From Promethearchaeota archaeon (GTDB lineage Archaea > Asgardarchaeota > Lokiarchaeia > Sigynarchaeales > SOKP01): a stretch of 23,418 bases of DNA. The notes under the pieces were generated by a model. That model saw only the letters and a program-made list of their open reading frames with translations. It searched no databases and had not been told where the DNA came from. Every line of letters starts with the position of its first letter. Position 1 is the stretch's first letter. Where the stretch lies: assembly GCA_019894735.1 (NCBI GenBank), contig JAGXOB010000031.1, positions 1 to 23,418 of the forward strand, read 5' to 3'. Below, piece after piece: positions 9,056-16,871 of this stretch. A program made the translations under genes and the position numbers.

Positions 9056-9730
9056 TTATAATTTTAGCTCCCCCGTCCCATATTTCTTAAAATATTCTTT
9101 AATGTGATTAGCTATCGATGAATTTAGATTTAATTTTGGTATTAAATCTATAGCGTTGCTCATAGCATAATATTGAATATTTTTGTTTTTAATGGCTTCT
9201 CTAACGGTATTACCATCGTCTCTTATTTCGTTTCTGTTTGTCAATCCTATAGCTGCTATAATGTTGACTTTATTTTCCACTAAATCATCGATTGCTTTTA
9301 GCATCGAACTTCCCGTAGTGGTGGTGTCTTCAACGAGAATAACTTTTCCTTTAGGTATTCCTAAAAAATATTTATCTTTTAACTCCCCGTGATCTTTCGG
9401 TTTTCCCCTTCCCATGGATAGAACATACTTACCCGGTTTTATTTTTTTATCTTGAAATGCCCATTTATATTGGGTTATTATCCCTAGTTTGGTTGCACCC
9501 TCTGGGACTCCATAGAAGCAATCTGGTATAAGATTTAAATGTTTTACAAATGAAAGAAGATAGTCACTAATTTTGTTCAACAAAAATACATCTTCTGTAA
9601 CAGTTCTCCAGTTAACATACCAATAGGACTTTCTACCTGATTTTAATGTTATTGGTTCTTCAAAAAATCCAATTACTTTGTTCTCAATAATAAAGTTGTA
9701 AAAATTATTTCTTTCTGTTTCCCAACTCAT
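9056..9730 (-). CDS. pyrE: Orotate phosphoribosyltransferase
   Basis: This 224-residue enzyme converts orotate and PRPP to orotidine monophosphate, the penultimate step of UMP synthesis. The N-terminal part has the substrate segment ITLKSGRKSYWYVNWR (27-42). The catalytic loop is RGKPKDHGE (108-116), matching the K-x-H-G loop of orotate phosphoribosyltransferases. The PRPP-binding motif is VILVEDTTTTGSSM (130-143). Length is close to the usual 200-220 residues. It is the last gene of the top6B-top6A-unknown-pyrE run, 10 bp after the unknown gene, so cotranscription is likely. Another type I phosphoribosyltransferase is possible, but the K-x-H-G loop favours PyrE. Confidence 0.88.
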   Translation of the reverse strand: MSWETERNNFYNFIIENKVIGFFEEPITLKSGRKSYWYVNWRTVTEDVFLLNKISDYLLSFVKHLNLIPDCFYGVPEGATKLGIITQYKWAFQDKKIKPGKYVLSMGRGKPKDHGELKDKYFLGIPKGKVILVEDTTTTGSSMLKAIDDLVENKVNIIAAIGLTNRNEIRDDGNTVREAIKNKNIQYYAMSNAIDLIPKLNLNSSIANHIKEYFKKYGTGELKL

Positions 9731-9740
9731 TTTGTTCAGC

Positions 9741-10259
9741 TTATTCTTTTAATAATAAATAATCTTTACGCGCTTTAGCGTATTCTTCTCCACCAATGTT
9801 ACCAGCTAAAAATTCTTTTTCTTTTTCTTGCATTACTTTCCTTTTCTCAGCTAATTTTTTTTTTCTTTCTGCCTTATTAAAAATTTCTAGAATTGATTTG
9901 CTTAGTTTATTAACTTCTTTATTTTCTTTTTTTAACAAGTTTTCAATATAAGGTTTAATTGGTTTAACCATTTCGATATTTTTCTTTGCTAATTCTTCGA
10001 TTCGAATAAGTGCTTTATTCGTTTCTTCAAAATTATCACCATCAAGTACATCAATTAATCCAGGAATAGCCACATCTCTAACTACTTCATTGAGATATTG
10101 TTCTATATCTTTCTTTAACTTTGAATCGTCATAAGTATTTAATTGATTATTACGCACATATTCAATAAAAATCAGAGGTAATTCTATCGGCCACTCTTTC
10201 ATTTTTTCCTTTCCAATTAGTTGAACAATTCCACCATCTTGTTTATGAAATATTTTCAT
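9741..10259 (-). CDS. Unknown helical protein cotranscribed with topoisomerase VI
   Basis: I do not recognise this family. From ATG 10259 the protein has 172 residues. An in-frame TTG at 10286 would add 9 residues and overlap top6A. The ATG is preferred because GGGTGGGAT (10273-10265), an excellent archaeal Shine-Dalgarno site, lies 5 nt before it. The N-terminus (MKIFHKQDGGIVQLIGKEKM) is followed by about two HEAT-like helix pairs (residues 70-130). The tail is highly charged and coiled-coil-like, rich in Lys and Glu (KAERKKKLAEKRKVMQEKEK). There are no membrane segments or enzyme motifs. Its place directly after top6A, 17 nt from the stop, suggests a partner or regulator of topoisomerase VI, but operon position is the only support. 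Confidence 0.75.
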   Translation of the reverse strand: MKIFHKQDGGIVQLIGKEKMKEWPIELPLIFIEYVRNNQLNTYDDSKLKKDIEQYLNEVVRDVAIPGLIDVLDGDNFEETNKALIRIEELAKKNIEMVKPIKPYIENLLKKENKEVNKLSKSILEIFNKAERKKKLAEKRKVMQEKEKEFLAGNIGGEEYAKARKDYLLLKE

Positions 10260-10264
10260 TTTAT

Positions 10265-10273
10265 ATCCCACCC
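10265..10273 (-). promoter_or_regulatory. Strong ribosome-binding site deciding the start of the 172-residue gene
   Basis: The minus strand reads GGGTGGGAT, then ATAAA, then ATG 10259. It is complementary to the archaeal 16S rRNA 3' end (AUCACCUCC) and overlaps the end of top6A, which supports translational coupling. Confidence 0.6.
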
Positions 10274-10276
10274 TAC

Positions 10277-11470
10277 TTATATCCAATCTCCTGTTGATAA
10301 TTTTTCAGGTATATATTGATCTGTCAGGAATTCAAATCCAAATGTGGATAATGCTTGAATCTCCGCTTTTACTTTTAATTTAAGAGCTAATTGGAGATCT
10401 GTCTCCCAAGCTTTATTTTTTTTTACAAAACCTTCGTTTAACAACTCTTTAGTACGTTTAATGTCAGTTTGATTCATTGGGATTCTACAATCATTAGGGA
10501 TTTTATATTTTTCTAAATCTCTGGTTAAAACACCTAAAAGTTTAATATTAGGTGTTGCTAAGAATGGTGATTCGTAGCTTAACCGTTTAGATCCTCGCAG
10601 GTAAACAGAATGAATATAATGCCCGTAAGGATCGGAATCGACAAGTGTAAACACCGGTAATTTGAGTTCTTTATTAATTCTCCTTAAGAACATTCTTGTA
10701 GCGATATCAGCAGCCCCTTTAGCTGTTAATATTATACACGGATATTTACGCCAAAATCTTGCTTCTGCTAACCTAATCATAGCAGCATCTTTCTCTAAAA
10801 CCAATATAAATTCTGCATCTGATTCTAATATTTCGATATTATCAAGCATGGGACTAATAGTCCATCCACCACTCCCTAAACCTTCTAAGTCAATAATGTC
10901 GTTTCTATCTCTAATTCTAAGGCGTCCAATGCATGAACCTTTGGCTGAAGCAACAATATGCGTGGAATTTCTAGTTGTGTATAGCATTGTTGCAACATCT
11001 TCAATACATTTATCACTATTTTTTTGATCCCCAAATAATTGAACTGCTGAATAAAATATTTCTCTTTTTGTCGCATGCATATCTTTAAGCAGTAATTCGT
11101 TTACTTTTTCGAGCACTTTCATCAATCTTGTAATATCAGCAACGCTAGCAAGAGAGTGAAATTGTTTTTCCATAATTTGTTTACCTAACAGTAACAAATC
11201 ATTTTCCTCATCCCAAATTATATTTGCACTGGTTCTTGAAGGTAATTTAATAGTAGGCCTTCCTGTAGCATAAATTTTCTCAATAATTGAGTCTGTTAAT
11301 ATGTATATGCGTTCTAAAGTTTGTTTTCTATTAAGATCATCAATTTTAACAGTACCTTCCGGTAGATTGATTTCCTTTTTTTCTTCTTCTAAACCCTTCT
11401 TCAAATATTCTTGAAAAAGTATTTTTGCTGCTTTTATATCCCATTTTTTACTTTCCGCTTTACTTGCCAT
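10277..11470 (-). CDS. top6A: DNA topoisomerase VI subunit A (Spo11-like)
   Basis: This is the catalytic subunit of the type IIB topoisomerase, which makes ATP-dependent double-strand breaks for relaxation and decatenation. From ATG 11470 it has 397 residues, near the family norm. A GTG at 11479 would add 3 residues. The ATG is chosen because that GTG is part of the Shine-Dalgarno-like AGTGAT that precedes the ATG by 4 nt. The winged-helix CAP domain carries the nucleophile in REIFYSAVQLFGDQ (Y140, counting from the ATG), aligned with Tyr135 of yeast Spo11. The Toprim domain has the acidic metal ligands E226 (LVLEKDA) and D278/D280 (VDSDPYG). The sequence KYPCIILTAKGAADIATRMF is also characteristic. 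It follows top6B after about 10 nt, the normal gene pair. Confidence 0.96.
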   Translation of the reverse strand: MASKAESKKWDIKAAKILFQEYLKKGLEEEKKEINLPEGTVKIDDLNRKQTLERIYILTDSIIEKIYATGRPTIKLPSRTSANIIWDEENDLLLLGKQIMEKQFHSLASVADITRLMKVLEKVNELLLKDMHATKREIFYSAVQLFGDQKNSDKCIEDVATMLYTTRNSTHIVASAKGSCIGRLRIRDRNDIIDLEGLGSGGWTISPMLDNIEILESDAEFILVLEKDAAMIRLAEARFWRKYPCIILTAKGAADIATRMFLRRINKELKLPVFTLVDSDPYGHYIHSVYLRGSKRLSYESPFLATPNIKLLGVLTRDLEKYKIPNDCRIPMNQTDIKRTKELLNEGFVKKNKAWETDLQLALKLKVKAEIQALSTFGFEFLTDQYIPEKLSTGDWI

Positions 11471-11480
11471 TTTAATCACT

Positions 11481-14400
11481 TTATTTTAATTTCCAATGTT
11501 TTTTACCCATTTTTGATTCAGCTAACACTAAACCTTTGCGTTCTAACTCTTTTAGTTTGATTTGCAAGAACCGAGCATCCATCATATCTTTTATTTTCAT
11601 TTTGAAAATTAGAGATGTTATTGGTTGCCATTCTTCAGATAATACTTCCGTTATTTTATCCGTTGTAATAATCGGCAATTGAGTTTGAGTCAGCTGAGGT
11701 TGATGTGATTGAGCGCGTATTGTTGGTTCTTTTTTCTCAATGGGTTGCGGTTTCACTTCACTCTTAGCAATTTGCAACTGTTTTCTTTTTTCAGCAATAG
11801 TCCCAGGTTGAACTGGTACAATCCTTAGAGGTTTCTTTACTTCTTTAATTAGAGGGGTAATTGTCTCAGGTTTTCCTTTCTTATAAAATTCTTGAAGAAG
11901 ATTAAGAATATCTTCTTTTCGAACTTTAGATGGTAAATTTATATTTTTTTCTACGCAATATTCTCTTAATTCGTTAATTGTCCAATTCCGAAGAGTCTTT
12001 TCAGTTAGCACATCTTGGTTATATTCTACTATCTCCGGAATTATTTCTTCTTTTTCACTCGTTTCTTCCCATTTGACTTCAACTTTTCTATAAATATCTT
12101 TATCAATATCTTCTTTTACAATTGGTTTTGGTTTCACTTCCATAATTTTAGAAGGAATTTTTACTCCAATTGCGTCTTTCATTAACTTTTCTAATTCTTT
12201 TTCTGAAATTCTACCTTTGTATTTTCCATCACCCTGCGAAATGATATTATACGCGCTCTGAACAAATATCGGAATGTATCGTTCAATCAAGCCTGATCTC
12301 TTTTCACTTTTTCGAATATTTGCTCTTCTATTAAGATATACTCTTAATCTTCTTCCTATTGCCTCAAGACAAAATTTGATTTCTTTGAGTAGATCTTCAT
12401 CTTCAGCTAACGCATTCTTCGATTGAGATTTAAACATTAGGTGAACGTAGGGCCCTGAAACATTTACTATAAGTTTGATTGGCCCTTTTGGAAGATTGTT
12501 GTCGTAAGTATCCAATTTATAATTTTTCCAATTTACTGATTGAACAGCTTTAGTTATTGCACAATCGGCGCTATCTCTTAATTTAGGGGTTCTGTTCACA
12601 AAACGTGAAAGCACATCTCTAGAGCGTTTAGGAGTATCCAGTTTTTTTGGATCATTGCAATAAGCCAATGAAGCTTCAACAACATACGCTAAACCTTTAC
12701 CAGAAGTTGGGGGTCTTGTTTCTGCGCTAACAAAATCATCATCTTTCGTATAATTTTCAGTAAAGAACTCAAACACTTCCTGATATGAGTCTTTTAGTAC
12801 TTCAGTAGAAGAAATTATTTTTTTTTGAATCGTCTGTTGAAATTGATCTGATTCTATGTTATGATCTTTAATATCAACACGGGTTAATATCTTTGAGTTA
12901 AACACTTTAATATCTTCAATTCCTACAATATTATCTTCTATGGTTTCACTCTCCAACAATGGTTTTTGTTTTTCTTTATCCTTTTTTATTTTATCCTGTA
13001 AGACTTCAAGTGAAGTTTTAAGATTTTCTGTAGGATCATCGAAATAATCAACATTATCTGATATTTTTAGTCCAATCTCCTTTATTAAAGTGCTTTCTAA
13101 AACGATATCTCCAACAGGGATTGCCGTATCAGTCGGAGGATTCATGTATTTAATAGATTTAAAAGCGTGAAAAAGTGCATTAAATTGTTCATTTGTTAAT
13201 TCAGAAGGTTTTACTTTTGAAATTTGAACCTCATTAACAATGTCTTCAAGCTCGGTTCTATTTTTTAATTTCTTAGCCTCTATTATTCCATGATTAGCAC
13301 TAAAAGCCTTTTCTAAATCAATCTTGATTTTTTCCCTTTCTATGATAATGTCATCTATTTCTTTGATTAAATTCTCGATGTCCTTCTCTATTTTTTTTTC
13401 ATCTTTTTTAGTTTCAGATTTCTCTATACGGTTTAGATGTTTTTTAATTTCATTAGTCAAATTAACTAAATTTTTATCAAATTGGTTATATTTTTCCATA
13501 GCCTCCCAATACTTATTTTTCAAATCATCAGAATCAACATTGTAAATTATCAATTTATCTCTTGGTTTTGTTGAACGTCCAAAAACTCTTTTTTCAAACT
13601 TAAAGAAAATAATTTTATCAGTTTTTTTCACTAATTTGTTTACAAATCCATTTTCAAGGATCAAAAGAGATAATTTATCTTGTAAATTTCTCTCAGCTAT
13701 ATTTAGAATGTCCTTAGCAGTTTTAGAACTCATTCTTACAAAATTATCTTGTAAAAAAGCTGAAATTGTTAAGTTTTCTGATTTTGTCAGGAGGTCTTGC
13801 AAATCCCCTATATTAGTTGAAGATGGATGTGGTTTTGCATATTTTGGTTGTTTAGGAAAACTTGAAACTAATCTTCTATAAATCCATTCTTTTCCAAAAG
13901 GATCAATAAATATTAAAGTTATATGGGGATTCAATAGTGCAGTTTCTTTAATATATGTGTCAACAAAACCCCTAACATATTTTACGTTTAAATAATTTAA
14001 TTTGATGTAAGTCCCATGAAGGAATTGACTATCGACTTCAGTGGGGCGAATTAAATATTTCTTTTCGTTCTTTGAAGTTGTAAAAAATTCTGAAACCGTG
14101 GCGTAGATGGAATCTTTTGATTTTGATACTGCAACAATGGGCTTTCCGGTTGTATTTTGAGCGTCGCTGAATGCACTTGGAGCACCAAACCCTTGGCTTC
14201 CGCGAGTTTGCTTCAATTCAAGACTTTTTGAAGAAGCAAGATAACTTCCAAATTTACGTAAATCTACTTTGTGCATACCTATACCATTATCAAACATTTC
14301 AAAAGTATAACTCATTACATTCTTTTGTGATAACTCAGAGGTTAAAAAGGATGCAGCTTCAGATTCTCTTAACCGAATTATAACAAGTGGTTCAATATCA

Positions 14401-14879
14401 ACAATTGGTTCAACAGGTTTAAGAATTTCGTCCATATCTTCTATAATTCGCTTTACTTCTTCCTCAACCTCAATTTCCTCTCGATCAACTATTTCTCCAG
14501 ATTCTTCCTCCTTATCTTTATACATAACCAAGTCTGTTTCAGAAGGTTCGATAGAAGGCGTTGGACCTATTTCTTGCATTAGTACTATTTTAGCTTCATT
14601 ATTTAGAGGTTGATCAGCTTCATCTTCTTTTGCCTCTTTAAGAATGGATAAGTTCTCTAAGGATAATTCTTGATCAAGAGAAAATTGAATTCTTGAATCG
14701 CCCTCATCTAACTCTTTCCATTGAAATTCTTCTATTGCATCTAACGCATTATCTAGAAATTCTGAAGCATATTGTTGGTGCTTCCAATACCCAAACTCAA
14801 AACCCACTAATTGCGTGCGCTTTCTCATAAACTGGGCGATCGTACCTTGCTTTATTCTACCTTCTTCTTCAGAGGACAT
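11481..14879 (-). CDS. top6B: DNA topoisomerase VI subunit B, greatly enlarged
   Basis: This GHKL ATPase subunit couples ATP-driven dimerisation to DNA cutting by subunit A. Core motifs are present: N box EFLDNALDA (40-48), G1 DNGIGM (197-202), G2 RGSQGFGAPSAF (226-237) and TTGKP (243-247). An H2TH-like part ends with PPTDTAIPVG (581-590). The transducer spans about 715-855 (ETRPPTSGKG, NRTPKLRDSADCAITKAVQS) and has the switch lysine K821 in SQSKNALA. The usual size is about 500-660 residues; this one has 1132. The extra length comes from an acidic linker between N box and G1 (about 60-190), a charged coiled-coil segment (about 400-555), a linker (about 603-712) and a C-terminal extension (860-1132). 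The extension has a SAP-like segment (962-1000) and a winged-helix-like end (1070-1132). The start ATG 14879 follows AT-rich TATA-like boxes; the message may be nearly leaderless. Confidence 0.94.
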   Translation of the reverse strand: MSSEEEGRIKQGTIAQFMRKRTQLVGFEFGYWKHQQYASEFLDNALDAIEEFQWKELDEGDSRIQFSLDQELSLENLSILKEAKEDEADQPLNNEAKIVLMQEIGPTPSIEPSETDLVMYKDKEEESGEIVDREEIEVEEEVKRIIEDMDEILKPVEPIVDIEPLVIIRLRESEAASFLTSELSQKNVMSYTFEMFDNGIGMHKVDLRKFGSYLASSKSLELKQTRGSQGFGAPSAFSDAQNTTGKPIVAVSKSKDSIYATVSEFFTTSKNEKKYLIRPTEVDSQFLHGTYIKLNYLNVKYVRGFVDTYIKETALLNPHITLIFIDPFGKEWIYRRLVSSFPKQPKYAKPHPSSTNIGDLQDLLTKSENLTISAFLQDNFVRMSSKTAKDILNIAERNLQDKLSLLILENGFVNKLVKKTDKIIFFKFEKRVFGRSTKPRDKLIIYNVDSDDLKNKYWEAMEKYNQFDKNLVNLTNEIKKHLNRIEKSETKKDEKKIEKDIENLIKEIDDIIIEREKIKIDLEKAFSANHGIIEAKKLKNRTELEDIVNEVQISKVKPSELTNEQFNALFHAFKSIKYMNPPTDTAIPVGDIVLESTLIKEIGLKISDNVDYFDDPTENLKTSLEVLQDKIKKDKEKQKPLLESETIEDNIVGIEDIKVFNSKILTRVDIKDHNIESDQFQQTIQKKIISSTEVLKDSYQEVFEFFTENYTKDDDFVSAETRPPTSGKGLAYVVEASLAYCNDPKKLDTPKRSRDVLSRFVNRTPKLRDSADCAITKAVQSVNWKNYKLDTYDNNLPKGPIKLIVNVSGPYVHLMFKSQSKNALAEDEDLLKEIKFCLEAIGRRLRVYLNRRANIRKSEKRSGLIERYIPIFVQSAYNIISQGDGKYKGRISEKELEKLMKDAIGVKIPSKIMEVKPKPIVKEDIDKDIYRKVEVKWEETSEKEEIIPEIVEYNQDVLTEKTLRNWTINELREYCVEKNINLPSKVRKEDILNLLQEFYKKGKPETITPLIKEVKKPLRIVPVQPGTIAEKRKQLQIAKSEVKPQPIEKKEPTIRAQSHQPQLTQTQLPIITTDKITEVLSEEWQPITSLIFKMKIKDMMDARFLQIKLKELERKGLVLAESKMGKKHWKLK

Positions 14880-15094
14880 TTTAGTTTCACATTTCCAATT
14901 TTTTATACTAAAATTGATAACTAACCAATTATACTTAATTTTATAGATATTATAATTAATATTGCACGAATAATCTAATTCTTACGCAATTCAATCAATT
15001 TTTCAAAATGTATCTGGTCAATCATTTTGAACAGAAATTGATTTACTATTTAAATCTTTTCTTTAAATAAAAAAATTTATTAAGGAGTAGTCGA

Positions 15095-16378
15095 CTATTT
15101 GTTAACTTCTCTGGTTCTATAGTTTTCTAAAGCTACATCAAGGATTTTTGATGCTATATATCTTTTAGTATGTTTTTCAATATGTGTTATATGCTTTTCT
15201 TTATTTATTATGTAGACTTCATTATCCTTACTATTGAAACCAATATCATTTCGTCCCACATCGTTAGCGACGATTAGATCGGCCTCAGATTTTATAAGTC
15301 GGTTGTAAGCACGATCAATTAACTCGGAACGAGAAACATTAATTTCTGCTTTAAATGCAATAATAAAAAGATTATAGTCTTTTCTTCGCGCTACACCCAA
15401 TATTTTAGGGGTTAATTGCATATTTACTTTCAATTCTTCGACTTCATCAGAGGATATTTTTCCCTCAACATATTCAGTAGGCTTGTAATCAGAGATTGCA
15501 GCAGCAGATATAAACATGTCGTAGTTTGAATAAGAGAGCTCATCTTTAATAGTTTTTATAAAATCATGGGCTGATTCGACATGAATAGTGTTTATATAGT
15601 CTGGAATCTTCACCATACATTCACCTGCCACTAATAGTATTTCAGCACCTCTCGCTGAAGCCTCTTTAGCAAGTTCGATACCCATTCTCCCCGACGATTT
15701 ATTTGATAAATACCTTATATCATCTATCGCTTCACGACTTGGACCAGCAGTAATTAGGATTTTCTTGCCTTCAAGATCTCTTGTTGTGATTAATAAATCT
15801 AATACTTTATCAATTACATCTTCCACTTTTGAAATCTTAGCCTTTCCTTCTGATAATCGTGGTCCTAATACATTTATACCGTGTTCTTTCAAAAGAGAGA
15901 TATTTTTCTCAATTATAGAATGATACATGCTTTCATGCATAGCAGGAACTATCACTATGGGTATAGAAGAACCAAAAGCAGTTGAAACCATTGTAGTAAC
16001 TGGAGTGTCATCAATACCGTTAGCAATCTTGGAAATTGTATTTGCTGTCGCAGGACAAACTAAGATTAAATCTGCTTTACCGCTCGCATTAGGTCTATTT
16101 CCTGCTAAAAATACGTGTTCGACAGCTCCAGTTAATTTAGTAATTACAGGATTCCCTGTTGCCCAGTGCATTAGGGAGGGCTTAATCAATTCTGTAGCTG
16201 CTTTTGACATACAAGGAATAACTTCAGCACCTAAGCGCATTAATTCCCTCGCAATTACAGGAGCGTTGATTACTGCAACTGAACCAGTTAAACACATGCA
16301 TATAGTCTTTCCTCTTAAAATAGTCCCTTTACTTTCTATAATGTCCTTGGAAGGATGACGTAATGGATGTTTTACCAT
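15095..16378 (-). CDS. coaBC: Bifunctional phosphopantothenoylcysteine decarboxylase / phosphopantothenate-cysteine ligase
   Basis: This 427-residue protein carries two consecutive steps of coenzyme A synthesis. The N-terminal FMN-dependent CoaC half (about 20-195) has CLTGSVAVINAPVIARELMR, the catalytic-type histidine in VEHVFLAG (H88), the FMN-site segment CPATANTISKIANG (108-121) and PAMHESM (145-151). That last motif has His where bacterial enzymes have Asn (PAMN). The CoaB half (about 203-427) has ILITAGPSREAIDDIRYLSN followed by KSSGRMG, AAAISDYKP (292-300) and ANDVGRNDIGFNS. Length matches the family. It lies 215 bp upstream of top6B on the same strand and probably has its own promoter. 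Confidence 0.95.
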   Translation of the reverse strand: MVKHPLRHPSKDIIESKGTILRGKTICMCLTGSVAVINAPVIARELMRLGAEVIPCMSKAATELIKPSLMHWATGNPVITKLTGAVEHVFLAGNRPNASGKADLILVCPATANTISKIANGIDDTPVTTMVSTAFGSSIPIVIVPAMHESMYHSIIEKNISLLKEHGINVLGPRLSEGKAKISKVEDVIDKVLDLLITTRDLEGKKILITAGPSREAIDDIRYLSNKSSGRMGIELAKEASARGAEILLVAGECMVKIPDYINTIHVESAHDFIKTIKDELSYSNYDMFISAAAISDYKPTEYVEGKISSDEVEELKVNMQLTPKILGVARRKDYNLFIIAFKAEINVSRSELIDRAYNRLIKSEADLIVANDVGRNDIGFNSKDNEVYIINKEKHITHIEKHTKRYIASKILDVALENYRTREVNK

Positions 16379-16413
16379 CGTTCTAATGTTATTTTTAATT
16401 AATATGTTTAATA

Positions 16414-16423
16414 GAAATATATG
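16414..16423 (-). promoter_or_regulatory. TATA-box candidate for coaBC
   Basis: The minus strand reads CATATATTTC here, about 40 bp before the coaBC ATG at 16378. This places a transcript start near 16392 and a leader of about 14 nt. No clear Shine-Dalgarno site follows. Confidence 0.35.
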
Positions 16424-16784
16424 TTCAATTTAAAAATAGTGCAATCTTTTAACTCTTTTTGTAAATTGAAAGATAACTTAGATGTAGATCGTTTAGTTAG
16501 AATGCTATAACTAAGGTAGTATAATAAAATTATTGTATTTTCTATAGTATTAGTAGAAGTTAAATACATTCATAATATTGACTCATTTTAAAAAAGAAAG
16601 AAAAATAGGGGATGTTTTAATAATAACCATCTAATTATGGTCCTATACCTTCTTGGCCAGGCATTTTTTATCACTCAATTTGTTAACAGAAATTTTAAAT
16701 TTTCATTGAAAATATTTGAATCCTTTTTGATTCAACTTATACTAATTATTTTATTCGAAATAAAGATTTTAAGAATATGATTTG

Positions 16785-16801
16785 AGTATTAACTTAATAC
16801 T
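16785..16801. repeat. 17-bp inverted repeat downstream of the SWIM-motif gene
   Basis: AGTATTAA and its exact reverse complement TTAATACT flank a single C. It lies about 70 bp past the stop of the minus-strand operon. It could be an operator or a weak terminator stem, but no T-run follows it on the minus strand, and chance is possible in AT-rich sequence. Confidence 0.35.
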
Positions 16802-16871
16802 TAAATTTGAAAATAATAAATTATTGCTTAATTCCAGGTCTCGATGGCGTTCAAGGTGATTTACGATGAAG

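Larger units (their letters stand above)
16379..16871. other. 493-bp intergenic region without a convincing gene
   Basis: The stretch lies between the 3' end of the SWIM-motif gene and the start of coaBC, both minus-strand. It is very AT-rich and no long frame, tRNA or CRISPR unit was seen. It holds the coaBC promoter side, a minus-strand pyrimidine-rich tract at about 16583-16606 that could end transcription, a short inverted repeat at 16785-16801 and a weak hairpin ACCAT/ATGGT at 16626-16641. A 9-codon minus-strand frame (16635-16664, MPGQEGIGP) is preceded by GAGTGAT with 5 nt spacing. A slightly more GC-rich patch at 16832-16870 has no assignable role. Confidence 0.6.

Noticed and set aside
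10662..11027. 121-codon open frame on the plus strand
   Set aside because: It is antisense to the Toprim and CAP regions of top6A, which has full catalytic motifs.
15927..16358. 143-codon open frame on the plus strand
   Set aside because: It lies fully antisense to the CoaC half of coaBC, and its sequence shows no family motif. It is a shadow of the real gene.
16379..16871. Possible tRNA or structured RNA in the 493-bp gap
   Set aside because: No T-loop box, acceptor pairing or convincing long stem was found; only short AT-rich hairpins are present.
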